Below, one piece after another: positions 29,020-37,648 of a DNA stretch of 64,000 bases. Location: positions 52,141 through 116,140 of the forward strand of contig JAISUW010000054.1 in NCBI GenBank assembly GCA_031271865.1, in the 5' to 3' direction. The position numbers and the translations under genes were made by a program. Each line of letters opens with the position of its first letter. Positions within the stretch are counted from its first letter, which is position 1. The stretch is from Oscillospiraceae bacterium (lineage in GTDB: Bacteria > Bacillota > Clostridia > Oscillospirales > Acutalibacteraceae). A model generated the notes under the pieces. It was not told the DNA's origin. It searched no databases and worked only from the letters and a program-made list of their open reading frames with translations.

Positions 29020-30135
29020 ATGGACGAACGCTTGAAACAGGGGGAACGCTGCGGCACCGTTGCTGTCGGCGTGAACTTTGTTTTAGGGGTAACCAAAGCT
29101 GCTCTCGGCATCGCCTTGGGCAGCGTTACGGTCACCGCGGATGGCTTTAACAACGCTGCGGATGCCGCCGGCGGTATTATTACAACCATCGGTTTTCGGT
29201 CCAGCGGAAAAGCACCGGATGCCGAGCATCCTTACGGGCACGGCCGCTATGAGCATATTGCGGGCTTGGTCGTGGCATTCTTGGTACTGCTGCTCGGTTT
29301 TGAGCTTTGCCAGCAGTCTTTCCTGAAGACGCGTGCGGATGAGCTGGTGCCGTTTGACCGCATGACTGCAATTGTATTGGCATTGTCGATAGCCGTCAAG
29401 ATTGCACTCGGCCTGTACTGCCGCAACGCAGCCAAGAAGATAGATTCCAAAACCATTGCCGCTATCGCCACGGATTCTTTCTCGGATTGCGCCGCGACGG
29501 CTGTAGCACTTGTCTCTCTTGTCTTCGGGGAGCGCGTCTATCCGCTGCCTCTGGATGGGCTGCTCGGCATGGCAGTGTCCGTCTTTATTATTTACAATGG
29601 CATAAAGATACTCAAAGATGCCGTCAGTCCGCTCTTAGGGGAGAAGCCGGCTCCGGAACTTGTGGAGGCTCTGAAGAATAAAATCTTGTCCTACGAGTAT
29701 GTCCAAGGCGTTCATGATATGATGATTCACGACTACGGACCGGGTGCACTCTTTGCCAGCGTTCATGTCGAGATGCCGGAGGAACTTCCTGTCTGCGACG
29801 GTCATGAGGTCGTTGACCGCATCGAATTGGATGTCGGGGAGGAACTCGGCATCAAACTCACCTTGCACTACGATCCGCTCTGTACCTGTGACGGTGCTGT
29901 TAAAGAGCTTCAGCATCGCGTGGAGCAGCTCTTGCCTATGGTTCATCCTGCCCTGATGATGCATGATTTCCGCGTCGTCTTAGGGCAGCACCACCGTAAC
30001 CTTATCTTTGACATCGTCGTTCCGCACGGCTTTGCTTTGGACAAGGATACCGTGCGGCGGCAGGCTTGCGCTTTGATTGAGGATGCCGTGGCGGAGAGTA
30101 AGTGCGTCATTAAGGTCGAAGAGTCGTATGTTTAG
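29020..30135 (+). CDS. Cation diffusion facilitator family transporter
   Basis: 371 residues. Exports divalent metals (Zn, Co, Fe or Mn) in exchange for protons. The metal-site helices contain ADGFNNAAD and ATDSFSDCA, and HPYGHGRYEH lies between them. About six membrane segments precede a C-terminal cytoplasmic domain carrying histidines (HDMMIHDYGP, FASVHVEMP). The C-terminal domain is longer than usual. AAGGAGG precedes the ATG. The stop codon lies at the edge of an unusual inverted repeat. Confidence 0.92.
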   Translation: MDERLKQGERCGTVAVGVNFVLGVTKAALGIALGSVTVTADGFNNAADAAGGIITTIGFRSSGKAPDAEHPYGHGRYEHIAGLVVAFLVLLLGFELCQQSFLKTRADELVPFDRMTAIVLALSIAVKIALGLYCRNAAKKIDSKTIAAIATDSFSDCAATAVALVSLVFGERVYPLPLDGLLGMAVSVFIIYNGIKILKDAVSPLLGEKPAPELVEALKNKILSYEYVQGVHDMMIHDYGPGALFASVHVEMPEELPVCDGHEVVDRIELDVGEELGIKLTLHYDPLCTCDGAVKELQHRVEQLLPMVHPALMMHDFRVVLGQHHRNLIFDIVVPHGFALDKDTVRRQACALIEDAVAESKCVIKVEESYV

Positions 30136-30201
30136 CTTAGTTTAGTTTAGTTGAGTTTAACTCAACGCAACTAAACTCAGCTAAACTCAACTCAACTAAA
30201 C
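30133..30201. repeat. Imperfect hairpin built of TTTAG/AACTC-type repeats between the CDF gene and prs
   Basis: The left arm (30133-30150) and right arm (30166-30183) match at 14 of 18 positions and enclose a perfect inner palindrome TTGAGTTTAACTCAA. Further AACTCAACT direct repeats run to about 30201. It begins in the CDF stop codon. There is no T tail. Confidence 0.75.
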
Positions 30202-30231
30202 CACCAAGCCGATCACAAAGGGGGAAACCAC

Positions 30232-31419
30232 ATGGAGAACTTAGCAGGGGACTACCAAAACGCAGTCCCGAATGGGGAATTGGGCATTCTGCCGATGCCC
30301 GGCTTTGAGTCAATGGCACAAAAGATAGACTGGTACATCACGAAGTGGCGGCGGGATTATGTAGCGAAGCTGCCGGCGGATGACATTCTGCAGCGTTATG
30401 TGAAAGAGAGCTATATAATAGAAGCGCGCTTTGACCGTTTCGCGACGGGGGAGGGCAAATGCACGATAACGCAATCGGTGCGCGGCTATGACATGTTTTT
30501 GCTTTGCGATCCGTTCAACTATGGGGTACAGTACGAGATGTTCGGCGTGCAGGTACCGACCTCGCCGGACGAACACTTCGCGAATTTGAAGCGGGCGATA
30601 TCTGCGACGTGCGGGAAGGCGCGGCGGATTACGGTCATTATGCCCATGCTTTACGAGGGACGGCAGCACAAGCGCAGCAACCGGGAATCACTGGATTGCG
30701 CGATGATGCTGCAAGAACTGGAGGCGATGGGAGTTAATAACTTTATCACCTTTGATGCGCATGACGGCCGCGTACAGAATGCCGTGCCGAATGTAGGTTT
30801 TGAGGATGTCCGCACGACCTATCAGATGGTGAAAGCGTTGGTGCGCACCTTTCCGGATATAGAGTTTGACAAAGAGAAGCTGATGGTCATCTCTCCGGAC
30901 GAGGGCGGCATGAGCCGGAGCATCTTCTTTGCCAACATGATCGGTGTGGACTTGGGGATGTTCTATAAGCGGCGAGACTATTCGTTGGTCATCAAAGGAC
31001 GCAACCCGATTGTAGCGCATGAGTATCTGGGGCGCGACATCTCCGGAAAGGATGTCATCGTCCCGGACGACATGATTTCCTCCGGCGACAGCATGATTGA
31101 CGTAGCTTCCAAGCTGCATGAGTTGGGAGCCAAGCGCATCTTCATCTGCGTGACCTTTGGTCTGTTCTGCGAGGGCTTAGAGCGGTTCAACGCTGCATAT
31201 AAGGCAGGACTCTTCACGAAGGTATTCACAACGAACCTTATCTACCAGCCGCAGGAGCTTCTGGCGCAGGAGTGGTATTGCAGTGTGCCGCTGGAGAAGT
31301 ATATGTCCTATATCATAGACACCATCAACCACGACCAGTCGTTGTCTATGGTTCTCCATCCGGACGAGCGTATCCATTACCTGCTGGCAAAAACCAAAGC
31401 CGCCCGAAACAAGAATTAA
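30232..31419 (+). CDS. prs: Ribose-phosphate pyrophosphokinase (long clostridial form)
   Basis: Makes PRPP from ribose 5-phosphate and ATP for nucleotide, histidine and tryptophan synthesis. 395 residues, longer than the usual 310-320. PRPP-binding loop VIVPDDMISSGDSM matches the VVDDMIxTGGT motif, and YEGRQHKR plus FDAHDGRVQN correspond to the substrate-binding regions. The extra length is in the N-terminal part, and a form of about 390 residues is known in Clostridia. GGGGGAAA-type ribosome-binding sequence precedes the ATG. It is followed after 38 bases by the DUF4364 gene. Confidence 0.88.
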   Translation: MENLAGDYQNAVPNGELGILPMPGFESMAQKIDWYITKWRRDYVAKLPADDILQRYVKESYIIEARFDRFATGEGKCTITQSVRGYDMFLLCDPFNYGVQYEMFGVQVPTSPDEHFANLKRAISATCGKARRITVIMPMLYEGRQHKRSNRESLDCAMMLQELEAMGVNNFITFDAHDGRVQNAVPNVGFEDVRTTYQMVKALVRTFPDIEFDKEKLMVISPDEGGMSRSIFFANMIGVDLGMFYKRRDYSLVIKGRNPIVAHEYLGRDISGKDVIVPDDMISSGDSMIDVASKLHELGAKRIFICVTFGLFCEGLERFNAAYKAGLFTKVFTTNLIYQPQELLAQEWYCSVPLEKYMSYIIDTINHDQSLSMVLHPDERIHYLLAKTKAARNKN

Positions 31420-31457
31420 AAGCAAATAAATGCACGATAAAATAGAGGTGTATCGCC

Positions 31458-32015
31458 TTGCCGCCCGATGCGTTTTTCACAGAGAATACACCTCCCGGCG
31501 GTGTCGTCAGCCGGGAGGAGCTGCGCTTGCTGCTTCTCTTCCTCAGCGGCGCCACGGCACTCCCGCTCACCTTTGAGGCGGCGGTGCAGGCTGTGATTGG
31601 GGAAGGTATCGCCAACTGGTTTGAGTTCACCGGCACCCTTCGTTCCCTCATAGGGGAAGGCAAGATAGAAGCCGCAGGATGCGGCGGCGGTATACAGCTT
31701 ACTGTGTCCCCGGCAATGAAGGATGTCTGCCTCCGAGAGTCCGTGCATCTGCCGGAGCGCATCCGCAGCAAAGCACTCTTTGCCGCAGAAAGGTATCTGG
31801 AGCAGGAAATGCAGGATGCCGACCGGTACTTCACCATGCTGCCCTTGCCGGACGGCGGATTCTACGTCACACTGCGGCAAGGGGAGGGTGCCGATATGCT
31901 CATGCGCATTACGCTGTATTGCGCGGACTACGACCAGACCGTGCGCCTGCGGGAGAAGTTTCTCGCTGACCCGGAGGCACTCTTTGGGCAGGTACTGAAT
32001 TACCTCGATTCGTAG
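31458..32015 (+). CDS. DUF4364 family protein (winged-helix-like)
   Basis: 185 residues from a TTG at 31458 with AGAGGTG upstream; no in-frame ATG is placed better. The pattern LLLFLSGATALPLTFEAAVQAVIGEGIANWFEFTGTL, a turn, then a helical part and a beta-rich end resembles DUF4364 proteins, which look like winged-helix regulators with a C-terminal sensing part. The match is from memory. It follows prs on the same strand and is convergent with the oxaloacetate decarboxylase operon. Confidence 0.65.
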   Translation: MPPDAFFTENTPPGGVVSREELRLLLLFLSGATALPLTFEAAVQAVIGEGIANWFEFTGTLRSLIGEGKIEAAGCGGGIQLTVSPAMKDVCLRESVHLPERIRSKALFAAERYLEQEMQDADRYFTMLPLPDGGFYVTLRQGEGADMLMRITLYCADYDQTVRLREKFLADPEALFGQVLNYLDS

Positions 32016-32074
32016 CGCAATGCAGTGCGTTTGCCGGTACCGATGATTGTGCTTTACACTTTTTGATAAACCCA

Positions 32075-32105
32075 ACGGCACCGAGGCTATGTGCAACGGT
32101 GCCGT
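32075..32105. terminator. Hairpin between convergent DUF4364 gene and oadB
   Basis: Perfect 9-base stem ACGGCACCG (32075-32083) with CGGTGCCGT (32097-32105) and a 13-base loop. Short T-rich sequence follows on the reverse strand (GGGTTTATC). Probable shared terminator. Confidence 0.55.
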
Positions 32106-32120
32106 ATACTTTGCCGCAAA

Positions 32121-33320
32121 TCAGCCGCCGAAACAGGAGAGCAGGAAACCCGCCATAACCGCAGAGCCGATAACACCGGCCACGTTGGGTCCCATGGCGT
32201 GCATAAGCAGGAAGTTGCCCGGAAGGTACTTTGCGCCCTCCCGCTGCGCGACGCGTGCCGCCATCGGGACGGCGGATACGCCGGCGGAACCGATGAGCGG
32301 GTTAATCTTTCCCTTGGTGATGCGGTACATGAACTTCCCGAAGATAAGCCCGCCCATGGTGGAGAAAGAGAACGCCATCAGACCGAGGAAGATAATAGCG
32401 AGTGTCGAGGGCTGTAGGAACTGTGCGCCGTTTGCCGTAGCACCGACAGAAACACCCAGCATAATGGTGACAATGTTCATCAGGGCGTTCTGGGCGGTAT
32501 CGGAGAGGCGATCCGTCACGCCGCACTCTTTGATGAGGTTCCCGAACATCAGCATACCGATCAGCGGAATCGTGTCCGGCAGGACGAGAGCCGTCAGCAC
32601 AAGCACAATGACCGGGAAGATGATGCGCTCTATCTTGGAGACCTTGCGGGTCTGACCCATCTTGACTGTGCGCTCTTTCTCCGTTGTAAGGAGCTTCATT
32701 ATCGGCGGTTGGATGAACGGAATGAGTGCCATATAGCTGTAGGCCGCGATGGCTATGGAACCCAGCAGGTGCGGTGCCAGCTTGCTGGTAAGGAAGATAG
32801 CCGTCGGACCGTCCGCGCCGCCGATGATGCCGATGGAAGCCGCTTCCTCCGGCGTGAAGCCCAGCAGGATGGCAATAAAGAACGCGATTACAATCCCAAA
32901 CTGCGCCGCCGCCCCCAGAAGCAAGGAGGAGGGGTTCGCGAGCAGGGGACCGAAGTCCGTCATCGCACCGATGCCTAAGAATATCAGGCAAGGGAACACC
33001 GAGGACTTTACGCCCATATAGAATATCCGTATCAGTCCGGTGTCATACCAATGGGAACTGTGGTCGGCGACGGCATCGGCGGCGCCGAAAAGGTTTGTCG
33101 GGTCGGCAAAGATGTTCCCGCCGGGCAGGTTCACCAAAAGCATACCAAATGCTATCGGTACAAGCAATAGCGGTTCGCATTCCTTGAAAATCGCTAAGTA
33201 GAGCAATACAAAGGCAACGCCTATCATGACAAGGTTCTGCCATAGAAAGCCGTTGTCTGTGAATAGGTGCGCCACGCCGCTTGATTCCCAGAGGCGGCTT
33301 AGGGAGTCCAGCAAATTCAA
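32121..33320 (-). CDS. oadB: Oxaloacetate decarboxylase beta subunit (Na+ pump)
   Basis: Integral membrane subunit that decarboxylates carboxybiotin and exports sodium. 399 residues from a TTG at 33320 with GGAGG 8 bases upstream; the frame opens at another TTG (33335) that overlaps this site. About ten membrane segments. Family regions are NLVMIGVAFVLLYLAI, SIGIIGGADGPTAIFL and NMVTIMLGVSVGA-like sequence (here NIVTIMLGVSVGATANG). It is the last gene of the pump operon, after the biotin carrier. Confidence 0.93.
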   Translation of the reverse strand: MNLLDSLSRLWESSGVAHLFTDNGFLWQNLVMIGVAFVLLYLAIFKECEPLLLVPIAFGMLLVNLPGGNIFADPTNLFGAADAVADHSSHWYDTGLIRIFYMGVKSSVFPCLIFLGIGAMTDFGPLLANPSSLLLGAAAQFGIVIAFFIAILLGFTPEEAASIGIIGGADGPTAIFLTSKLAPHLLGSIAIAAYSYMALIPFIQPPIMKLLTTEKERTVKMGQTRKVSKIERIIFPVIVLVLTALVLPDTIPLIGMLMFGNLIKECGVTDRLSDTAQNALMNIVTIMLGVSVGATANGAQFLQPSTLAIIFLGLMAFSFSTMGGLIFGKFMYRITKGKINPLIGSAGVSAVPMAARVAQREGAKYLPGNFLLMHAMGPNVAGVIGSAVMAGFLLSCFGG

Positions 33321-33386
33321 CGAGGGTTCCTCCAAGCACGGTGCGGGTCTCCCCGCCCCGGAGTTATATAAGAGAAATGGATGTTC

Positions 33387-33806
33387 TTACATGACAATCA
33401 GTACGTCGTCGGTGTTGATGGTACTGCCCTTTTGGACAAGCACTTGTTTAATCACACCGTCGTGCGGGGCTTGCACATCGTTTTCCATTTTCATGGCTTC
33501 AAAGACTAGCAGAACCTGACCGCCTTTGACGGAGTCACCGACGGCAGCATCCACTTTGAGGATGGTTCCGGGCATGGGTGCCAGTATCTTCTCACCGTCT
33601 GCAGCAGCGGCAGAAGCGGGAGCAGGCGCCGCGGCAGGTGCCGGCGACGCTTGTACGGGCGGCGCTGCGGGAACCGCCGCAGGGGCAGCTGCCGCCGCAG
33701 GAGCGGCGGCGATTGCCGGCGCATCCGTCACGGACGTGATGACAGCTTCGCTCTCTTCGACTTCGACTTCGTATACTTTCCCATTGAGTGTGACATTGTA
33801 TTTCAT
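33387..33806 (-). CDS. Biotin carrier protein of the decarboxylase pump
   Basis: 139 residues. An N-terminal strand region (MKYNVTLNGKVYEVEVEE), a long Ala-Pro linker (about residues 30-70), and a biotinyl domain with EAMKMENDV, where the lysine carries biotin. The flexible linker lets biotin swing between the carboxyltransferase and OadB. In many species this domain is fused to the alpha subunit; here it is a separate protein, as in other Clostridia. Confidence 0.94.
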   Translation of the reverse strand: MKYNVTLNGKVYEVEVEESEAVITSVTDAPAIAAAPAAAAAPAAVPAAPPVQASPAPAAAPAPASAAAADGEKILAPMPGTILKVDAAVGDSVKGGQVLLVFEAMKMENDVQAPHDGVIKQVLVQKGSTINTDDVLIVM

Positions 33807-33812
33807 CTTCGG

Positions 33813-34397
33813 TTAGTCCTCCAGCAATTTAATCGACTTGAACACTAAGCGGTCAAGCGGGATTTTGGTTTGGTCGGAAACGAGTGCCATGATAACGGCG
33901 GACGTGGGGTCGTCCGCATCGGTCTCAAGTTCGGGAACGGCAAGCTTTATCGATTTGAATGCCAAGCGATCCAAAGGTATGCCGGTCTTGTGCGCCACGA
34001 GGGCCATAATGACGGCGGCGGTGGGCTCCGTCACGCCGGAAAGCTGCACCGGCGCGGGCAATGCCGCAATCGCCGGCAGAACCTGCTGCGGCATAACCGC
34101 AGAAACCGAAGCTGCTTTCTGCGTTTGCGCCTTTGCTTTCTTGGGCTTTGCCGCCGGGTTGCCGTCGCTTTTTTTGCCGGCTTTAATGAAGCCGCGGGAC
34201 ACCAGCCGTATGATGATAGAAAGGAAAGCCAGGATAGACAGCACAACGACCATACCCGTAACGGCCGTAATAAAGGTATCGGTGAGGTTGAATTCTCCGA
34301 ACCGCGTGGGTTGTCCGGTGAGTTTGCCGGTGACTTGTGCCGCAACGGCGGTCACGGTTTCCCCCGCAGCGGAGAGGGCAGCAGCAGTTTCGGTCAC
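33813..34397 (-). CDS. OadG-like gamma subunit with a duplicated C-terminal motif
   Basis: 194 residues from a GTG at 34397. One membrane segment (about residues 45-67, FITAVTGMVVVLSILAFLSI) followed by a basic, lysine-rich linker fits the small gamma subunit that assembles the pump. The C-terminus is unusual: a motif of about 30 residues appears twice, PTAAVIMALVAHKTGIPLDR and PTSAVIMALVSDQTKIPLDR, each ending in FKSIKL. It lies between the carboxyltransferase and the biotin carrier. I recognise the N-terminal part only by layout and context. Confidence 0.75.
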   Translation of the reverse strand: MTETAAALSAAGETVTAVAAQVTGKLTGQPTRFGEFNLTDTFITAVTGMVVVLSILAFLSIIIRLVSRGFIKAGKKSDGNPAAKPKKAKAQTQKAASVSAVMPQQVLPAIAALPAPVQLSGVTEPTAAVIMALVAHKTGIPLDRLAFKSIKLAVPELETDADDPTSAVIMALVSDQTKIPLDRLVFKSIKLLED

Positions 34398-34401
34398 TCC
34401 C

Positions 34402-35784
34402 TCACCCCACTTTCTCTATGCTGTAGGTGAAAGTGTTCTTCTTCTTCGCATCGCGGGCATCGAAGTAGGCTTCCGCCTGCTGCGGGAAAGCGATATAGGA
34501 AAGGACATCCTCCTCCGACTCCGCGCGGCTGCCGAGTTCTTTCTTGGCAGCCTCAAAGCCGGGTTCGAGCAGGTCGGCATAGCGGCAGGTGACGGGCTGC
34601 GTATCGCCGAGGACCTTCTTCTGCAGCTCCGGATCTATGGGACCGGGGGCTTTGCCGTACTCACCGCGGATATAGGACTGAATTTCTTTACTGACGTTCT
34701 TATAACGCTCGCCGACGAGGACATTGGTGGCGGCCTGCACGCCGACCATCTGGCTCATAGGGGTAACAAGCGGCGGATACCCGAGGTCGGCGCGGACTTT
34801 CGGTGTCTCCGCGAGGACTTCGTCCAGTTTGTCGAGCTTCTTCTGCGCGGTGAGCTGTGCCACGAGGTTCGAGAGCATCCCGCCCGGAATCTGGTAGACC
34901 AAGGCATCCGTCTTTGTCTGCATAACGGTCGGATTGAGCGTACCGTCCGCCAAGAACTTTGCTACGACAGGCTTAAAGAAGTCATTGATTTTCTTGAGCT
35001 TCTTCTCGTCAATGTCCACGGTATAGCCCAACTGCTTGAGGGCATAGACCATGGTCTCCGTAGCGACTTGGCTTGTCCCGCCGGAGAAGCAGGAAATGGC
35101 TGTGTCAATCACATCGGCGCCGGCTTCAACGGATTTGAGGAGCGTCATGAAGCCCAGTCCCGTGGTCGCATGGGTGTGGACGACAAGCGGCAGGTCTACT
35201 TTCGATTTGATGGCGGCGACGAGGTCATAGGCCTCCTGCGGTCCCATGATGCCGGCCATGTCTTTGATGCAGATGGATTGGCACCCCATGGATTTCAGGT
35301 CTTTGGCGAGGGCGGCGAAGGCATCAAGCGTATGCACCGGGCTGGTGGTGAAGCAGATGGTTCCGCTGGCATGGGCACCGTTTTTGAGGGTCTCATCCAC
35401 GGCGGTTTCGATGTTGCGCAGGTCATTCAGGGCATCAAAGATGCGGATAATGTCGATTCCGTTTTCGATGCTCTTTTTGACAAACAAACGTACCACATCA
35501 TCGGGGTAGTGTTTGTAGCCCAAGAGGTTCTGTCCGCGCAGAAGCATTTGCAGCTTTGTGTTCGGGCAGGCCTTGCGTATCCGGCGCAGGCGTTCCCAAG
35601 GGTCCTCGCCGAGGTAGCGCAGGCAGGAATCGAACGTGGCGCCGCCCCAGCACTCCAAGGAATAGTACCCCGCCGCATCCAACTTCTCCAACGCCGCCGA
35701 AAAGTCGGCGTAGGGCAAGCGGGTGGCAATCAGGGACTGGTTGGCATCGCGCAGGACGGTTTCGGTGATTTGCACGGTAGGCAT
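34402..35784 (-). CDS. oadA: Oxaloacetate decarboxylase alpha subunit (carboxyltransferase)
   Basis: Transfers the carboxyl group of oxaloacetate to biotin, giving pyruvate. 460 residues from an ATG at 35784 (GGGAG upstream). Metal and substrate motifs of the pyruvate carboxylase/OadA class are present: TETVLRDANQSL, the lysine in CIKDMAG, and HTHATTG. The PYC_OADA conserved region follows. No biotin domain is fused, consistent with the separate carrier gene. First gene of the four-gene pump operon, which conserves decarboxylation energy as a sodium gradient. Confidence 0.93.
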   Translation of the reverse strand: MPTVQITETVLRDANQSLIATRLPYADFSAALEKLDAAGYYSLECWGGATFDSCLRYLGEDPWERLRRIRKACPNTKLQMLLRGQNLLGYKHYPDDVVRLFVKKSIENGIDIIRIFDALNDLRNIETAVDETLKNGAHASGTICFTTSPVHTLDAFAALAKDLKSMGCQSICIKDMAGIMGPQEAYDLVAAIKSKVDLPLVVHTHATTGLGFMTLLKSVEAGADVIDTAISCFSGGTSQVATETMVYALKQLGYTVDIDEKKLKKINDFFKPVVAKFLADGTLNPTVMQTKTDALVYQIPGGMLSNLVAQLTAQKKLDKLDEVLAETPKVRADLGYPPLVTPMSQMVGVQAATNVLVGERYKNVSKEIQSYIRGEYGKAPGPIDPELQKKVLGDTQPVTCRYADLLEPGFEAAKKELGSRAESEEDVLSYIAFPQQAEAYFDARDAKKKNTFTYSIEKVG

Positions 35785-35860
35785 TGCGGTTAAGCTCCCT
35801 TTTGTATCATTGGTTTTCGGGAAATATCGGCACGTATGTGCTTCTATTCGTCTGTTTGTT

Positions 35861-37264
35861 TCAAAACGCCAGCTTCTCGGCGAACCATGTGCCGAGTGCT
35901 GCAATGGGGATACGCACCTGCTCCATGGTGTCGCGCTCACGGATGGTGACTGCATTGTCTTCTGCGGTCTGGAAGTCGACGGTCACGCAGAATGGGGTAC
36001 CGATTTCGTCCTGCCGGCGGTAGCGTTTCCCGATGGAGCCGGCATCGTCGTAGTCGCAGAAGAACTGCTTGGACAACGCAGTATAGATCTCCAAAGCCGA
36101 TTCGGAGAGCTTCTTGGAGAGCGGCAGGACGGCGGCCTTGACGGGTGCCAAGACCGGATGCAGGTGCAGCACCACGCGGGTGTCGTTCTTGGCGGCATCC
36201 ACTACTTCCTCGTCATAGGCATCCACCAGGGCAGTCAGGAAGATACGGTCCACGCCGACGGCGGGTTCCACGCAGTAGGGGATATAGTGTTCGTTGGCTT
36301 CTTGGTCAAAATACGTCAAGTCCTGCCCGGAGGCACTTTGGTGGGCGTTCAAATCAAAGTCCGTACGCGAAGCCACACCCCACAGTTCTCCCCAGCCGAA
36401 GGGGAAGAGGTACTCTATGTCCGTTGTGGCGTTGGAGTAGTGGGAGAGTTTCTCTTTCTCGTGGTCGCGCAAGCGCAGGTTCTGCTCCTGAATGCCCAAG
36501 CGCAGCAGCCAGTCCTTGCAGAAGGTGCGCCAGTAGTCAAACCACTCCAATTCGGTTCCCGGTTTGCAGAAGAACTCCAGCTCCATCTGCTCAAACTCCC
36601 GTGTGCGGAAGATGAAGTTGCCGGGGGTAATCTCATTGCGGAAACTCTTTCCCTGCTGGGCGATGCCGAAAGGCAGCTTGCGGCGCGTGGTGCGCTGGAC
36701 ATTGCGGAAGTTGACGAACATCCCCTGCGCCGTCTCCGGCCGAAGGTAAATCTCCGTGGAGGCGTCCTCCGTAACACCTTGGAATGTCTTGAACATCATG
36801 TTGAACTTGCGTATGCCGGTGAAGTCGCTCTTGCCGCAGGTGGGGCAGGGCACTTTGTGCTCCTGTATGTATGCCGTCAGGGCATCGTTGGTTTGCCCGT
36901 CGGGGTTGAAGCCGTCTTCAATGCCGTTTTCCTTCTGCCACTTCTCCACAATCTGGTCGGCGCGGTGGCGGGCTTTGCAGGCTTTGCAGTCAATCAATGG
37001 GTCATTGAAATTGACGAGATGCCCGGAAGCTTGCCATACCGCCGGATTCATGAGAATCGCGCAGTCGACACCCACATTATAGGGGTTCTCCTGCACGAAT
37101 TTCCGCCACCAAGCCGCTTTGATATTCTGTTTGAGCTGCGTCCCCAAGGGACCGTAGTCCCATGCGTTGGACAAGCCCCCGTATATCTCACTGCCGGGAT
37201 AAACAAACCCCCGCGTCTTGCATAATGCCACAATGGTTTCCATGCTTTTGAGCGTATTGTCCAA
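35861..37264 (-). CDS. glyS: Glycyl-tRNA synthetase (single-chain, dimeric type)
   Basis: 467 residues, class II synthetase. The start [31 protein letters not shown] matches the family from the first residues, supporting a TTG start at 37264 with GGAGG 9 bases upstream. Zinc-type cysteines appear in [11 protein letters not shown] and CPTCGKSDF. Motif 2 and 3 regions are seen in [15 protein letters not shown] and [10 protein letters not shown]. The promoter leaves a leader of only about 38 bases, so there is no T-box of the kind often found before this gene. Confidence 0.96.
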   Translation of the reverse strand: MDNTLKSMETIVALCKTRGFVYPGSEIYGGLSNAWDYGPLGTQLKQNIKAAWWRKFVQENPYNVGVDCAILMNPAVWQASGHLVNFNDPLIDCKACKARHRADQIVEKWQKENGIEDGFNPDGQTNDALTAYIQEHKVPCPTCGKSDFTGIRKFNMMFKTFQGVTEDASTEIYLRPETAQGMFVNFRNVQRTTRRKLPFGIAQQGKSFRNEITPGNFIFRTREFEQMELEFFCKPGTELEWFDYWRTFCKDWLLRLGIQEQNLRLRDHEKEKLSHYSNATTDIEYLFPFGWGELWGVASRTDFDLNAHQSASGQDLTYFDQEANEHYIPYCVEPAVGVDRIFLTALVDAYDEEVVDAAKNDTRVVLHLHPVLAPVKAAVLPLSKKLSESALEIYTALSKQFFCDYDDAGSIGKRYRRQDEIGTPFCVTVDFQTAEDNAVTIRERDTMEQVRIPIAALGTWFAEKLAF

Positions 37265-37308
37265 CTGCTTCGTCCTCCCGGCAAAATACCTTTTCAGCCA
37301 TTATAGAG

Positions 37309-37338
37309 ATTATACCATGTTTATAGCACTTTTGTCAA
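37309..37338 (-). promoter_or_regulatory. glyS promoter
   Basis: Reverse strand TTGACA (37333-37338), 18-base spacer, TATAAT (37309-37314). Confidence 0.82.
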
Positions 37339-37363
37339 GGTTTTTTCTTGTATATCTTCCCTT

Positions 37364-37387
37364 AAAAAGCCGCCGCCCGCCGGCAGC
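37364..37387 (-). terminator. Reverse-strand terminator-like hairpin upstream of the glyS promoter
   Basis: On the reverse strand GCTGCCG and CGGCGGC (one G-T pair) enclose a 5-base loop and are followed by TTTTT. No annotated reverse-strand gene feeds into it. The rest of the 37265-37648 gap is AT-rich (37388-37510) and shows nothing else on that strand that I can support. Confidence 0.5.
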
Positions 37388-37513
37388 GGGGCGTATTCCT
37401 TTCTCTGCCTGCATTACATTATTCGATGTTTTTTTAAAATGACTGAATAAATTTCACCGATTTCCATAATTACTGAATTCTTTTTCTTTTTTTACAATAT
37501 AATGAAAAAGAGC

Positions 37514-37542
37514 TTGAAAAAAAAAACAAGCTGTGGTATAAT
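37514..37542 (+). promoter_or_regulatory. Promoter of the flavoprotein gene
   Basis: TTGAAA (37514-37519), 17-base A-rich spacer, TATAAT (37537-37542). The upstream DNA is very AT-rich, like an UP element. Confidence 0.8.
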
Positions 37543-37552
37543 CGTATCGTTA

Positions 37553-37629
37553 GCAGTCAGGTTTCATAGGGGGTAGAGTGTGCTTTGCTTTGGCAAACAG
37601 CAATCTGCTTCCGGGAACCTAAGACCTGC
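37553..37629 (+). promoter_or_regulatory. Structured 5' leader of the flavoprotein gene
   Basis: GCAG (37553-37556) pairs with CTGC (37626-37629), and AGGTT (37559-37563) with AACCT (37616-37620) across an internal loop. An inner hairpin lies around TTGC-TTTG-GCAA (37586-37595). The leader is about 100 bases, long for this window. It matches no riboswitch class I know. Confidence 0.4.
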
Positions 37630-37648
37630 AAATTCGGGAGGTTAATGT

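Noticed and set aside
33838..35793. 651-residue forward frame over the decarboxylase operon
   Set aside because: Antisense shadow of oadA and the gamma subunit, both of which have catalytic or structural motifs and ribosome-binding sites. The shadow has none.
35723..37225. 500-residue forward frame over glyS
   Set aside because: Antisense shadow of an intact glycyl-tRNA synthetase.
37265..37648. T-box riboswitch before glyS
   Set aside because: The promoter leaves a leader of only about 38 bases, too short for a T-box, and no specifier loop or antiterminator is visible.
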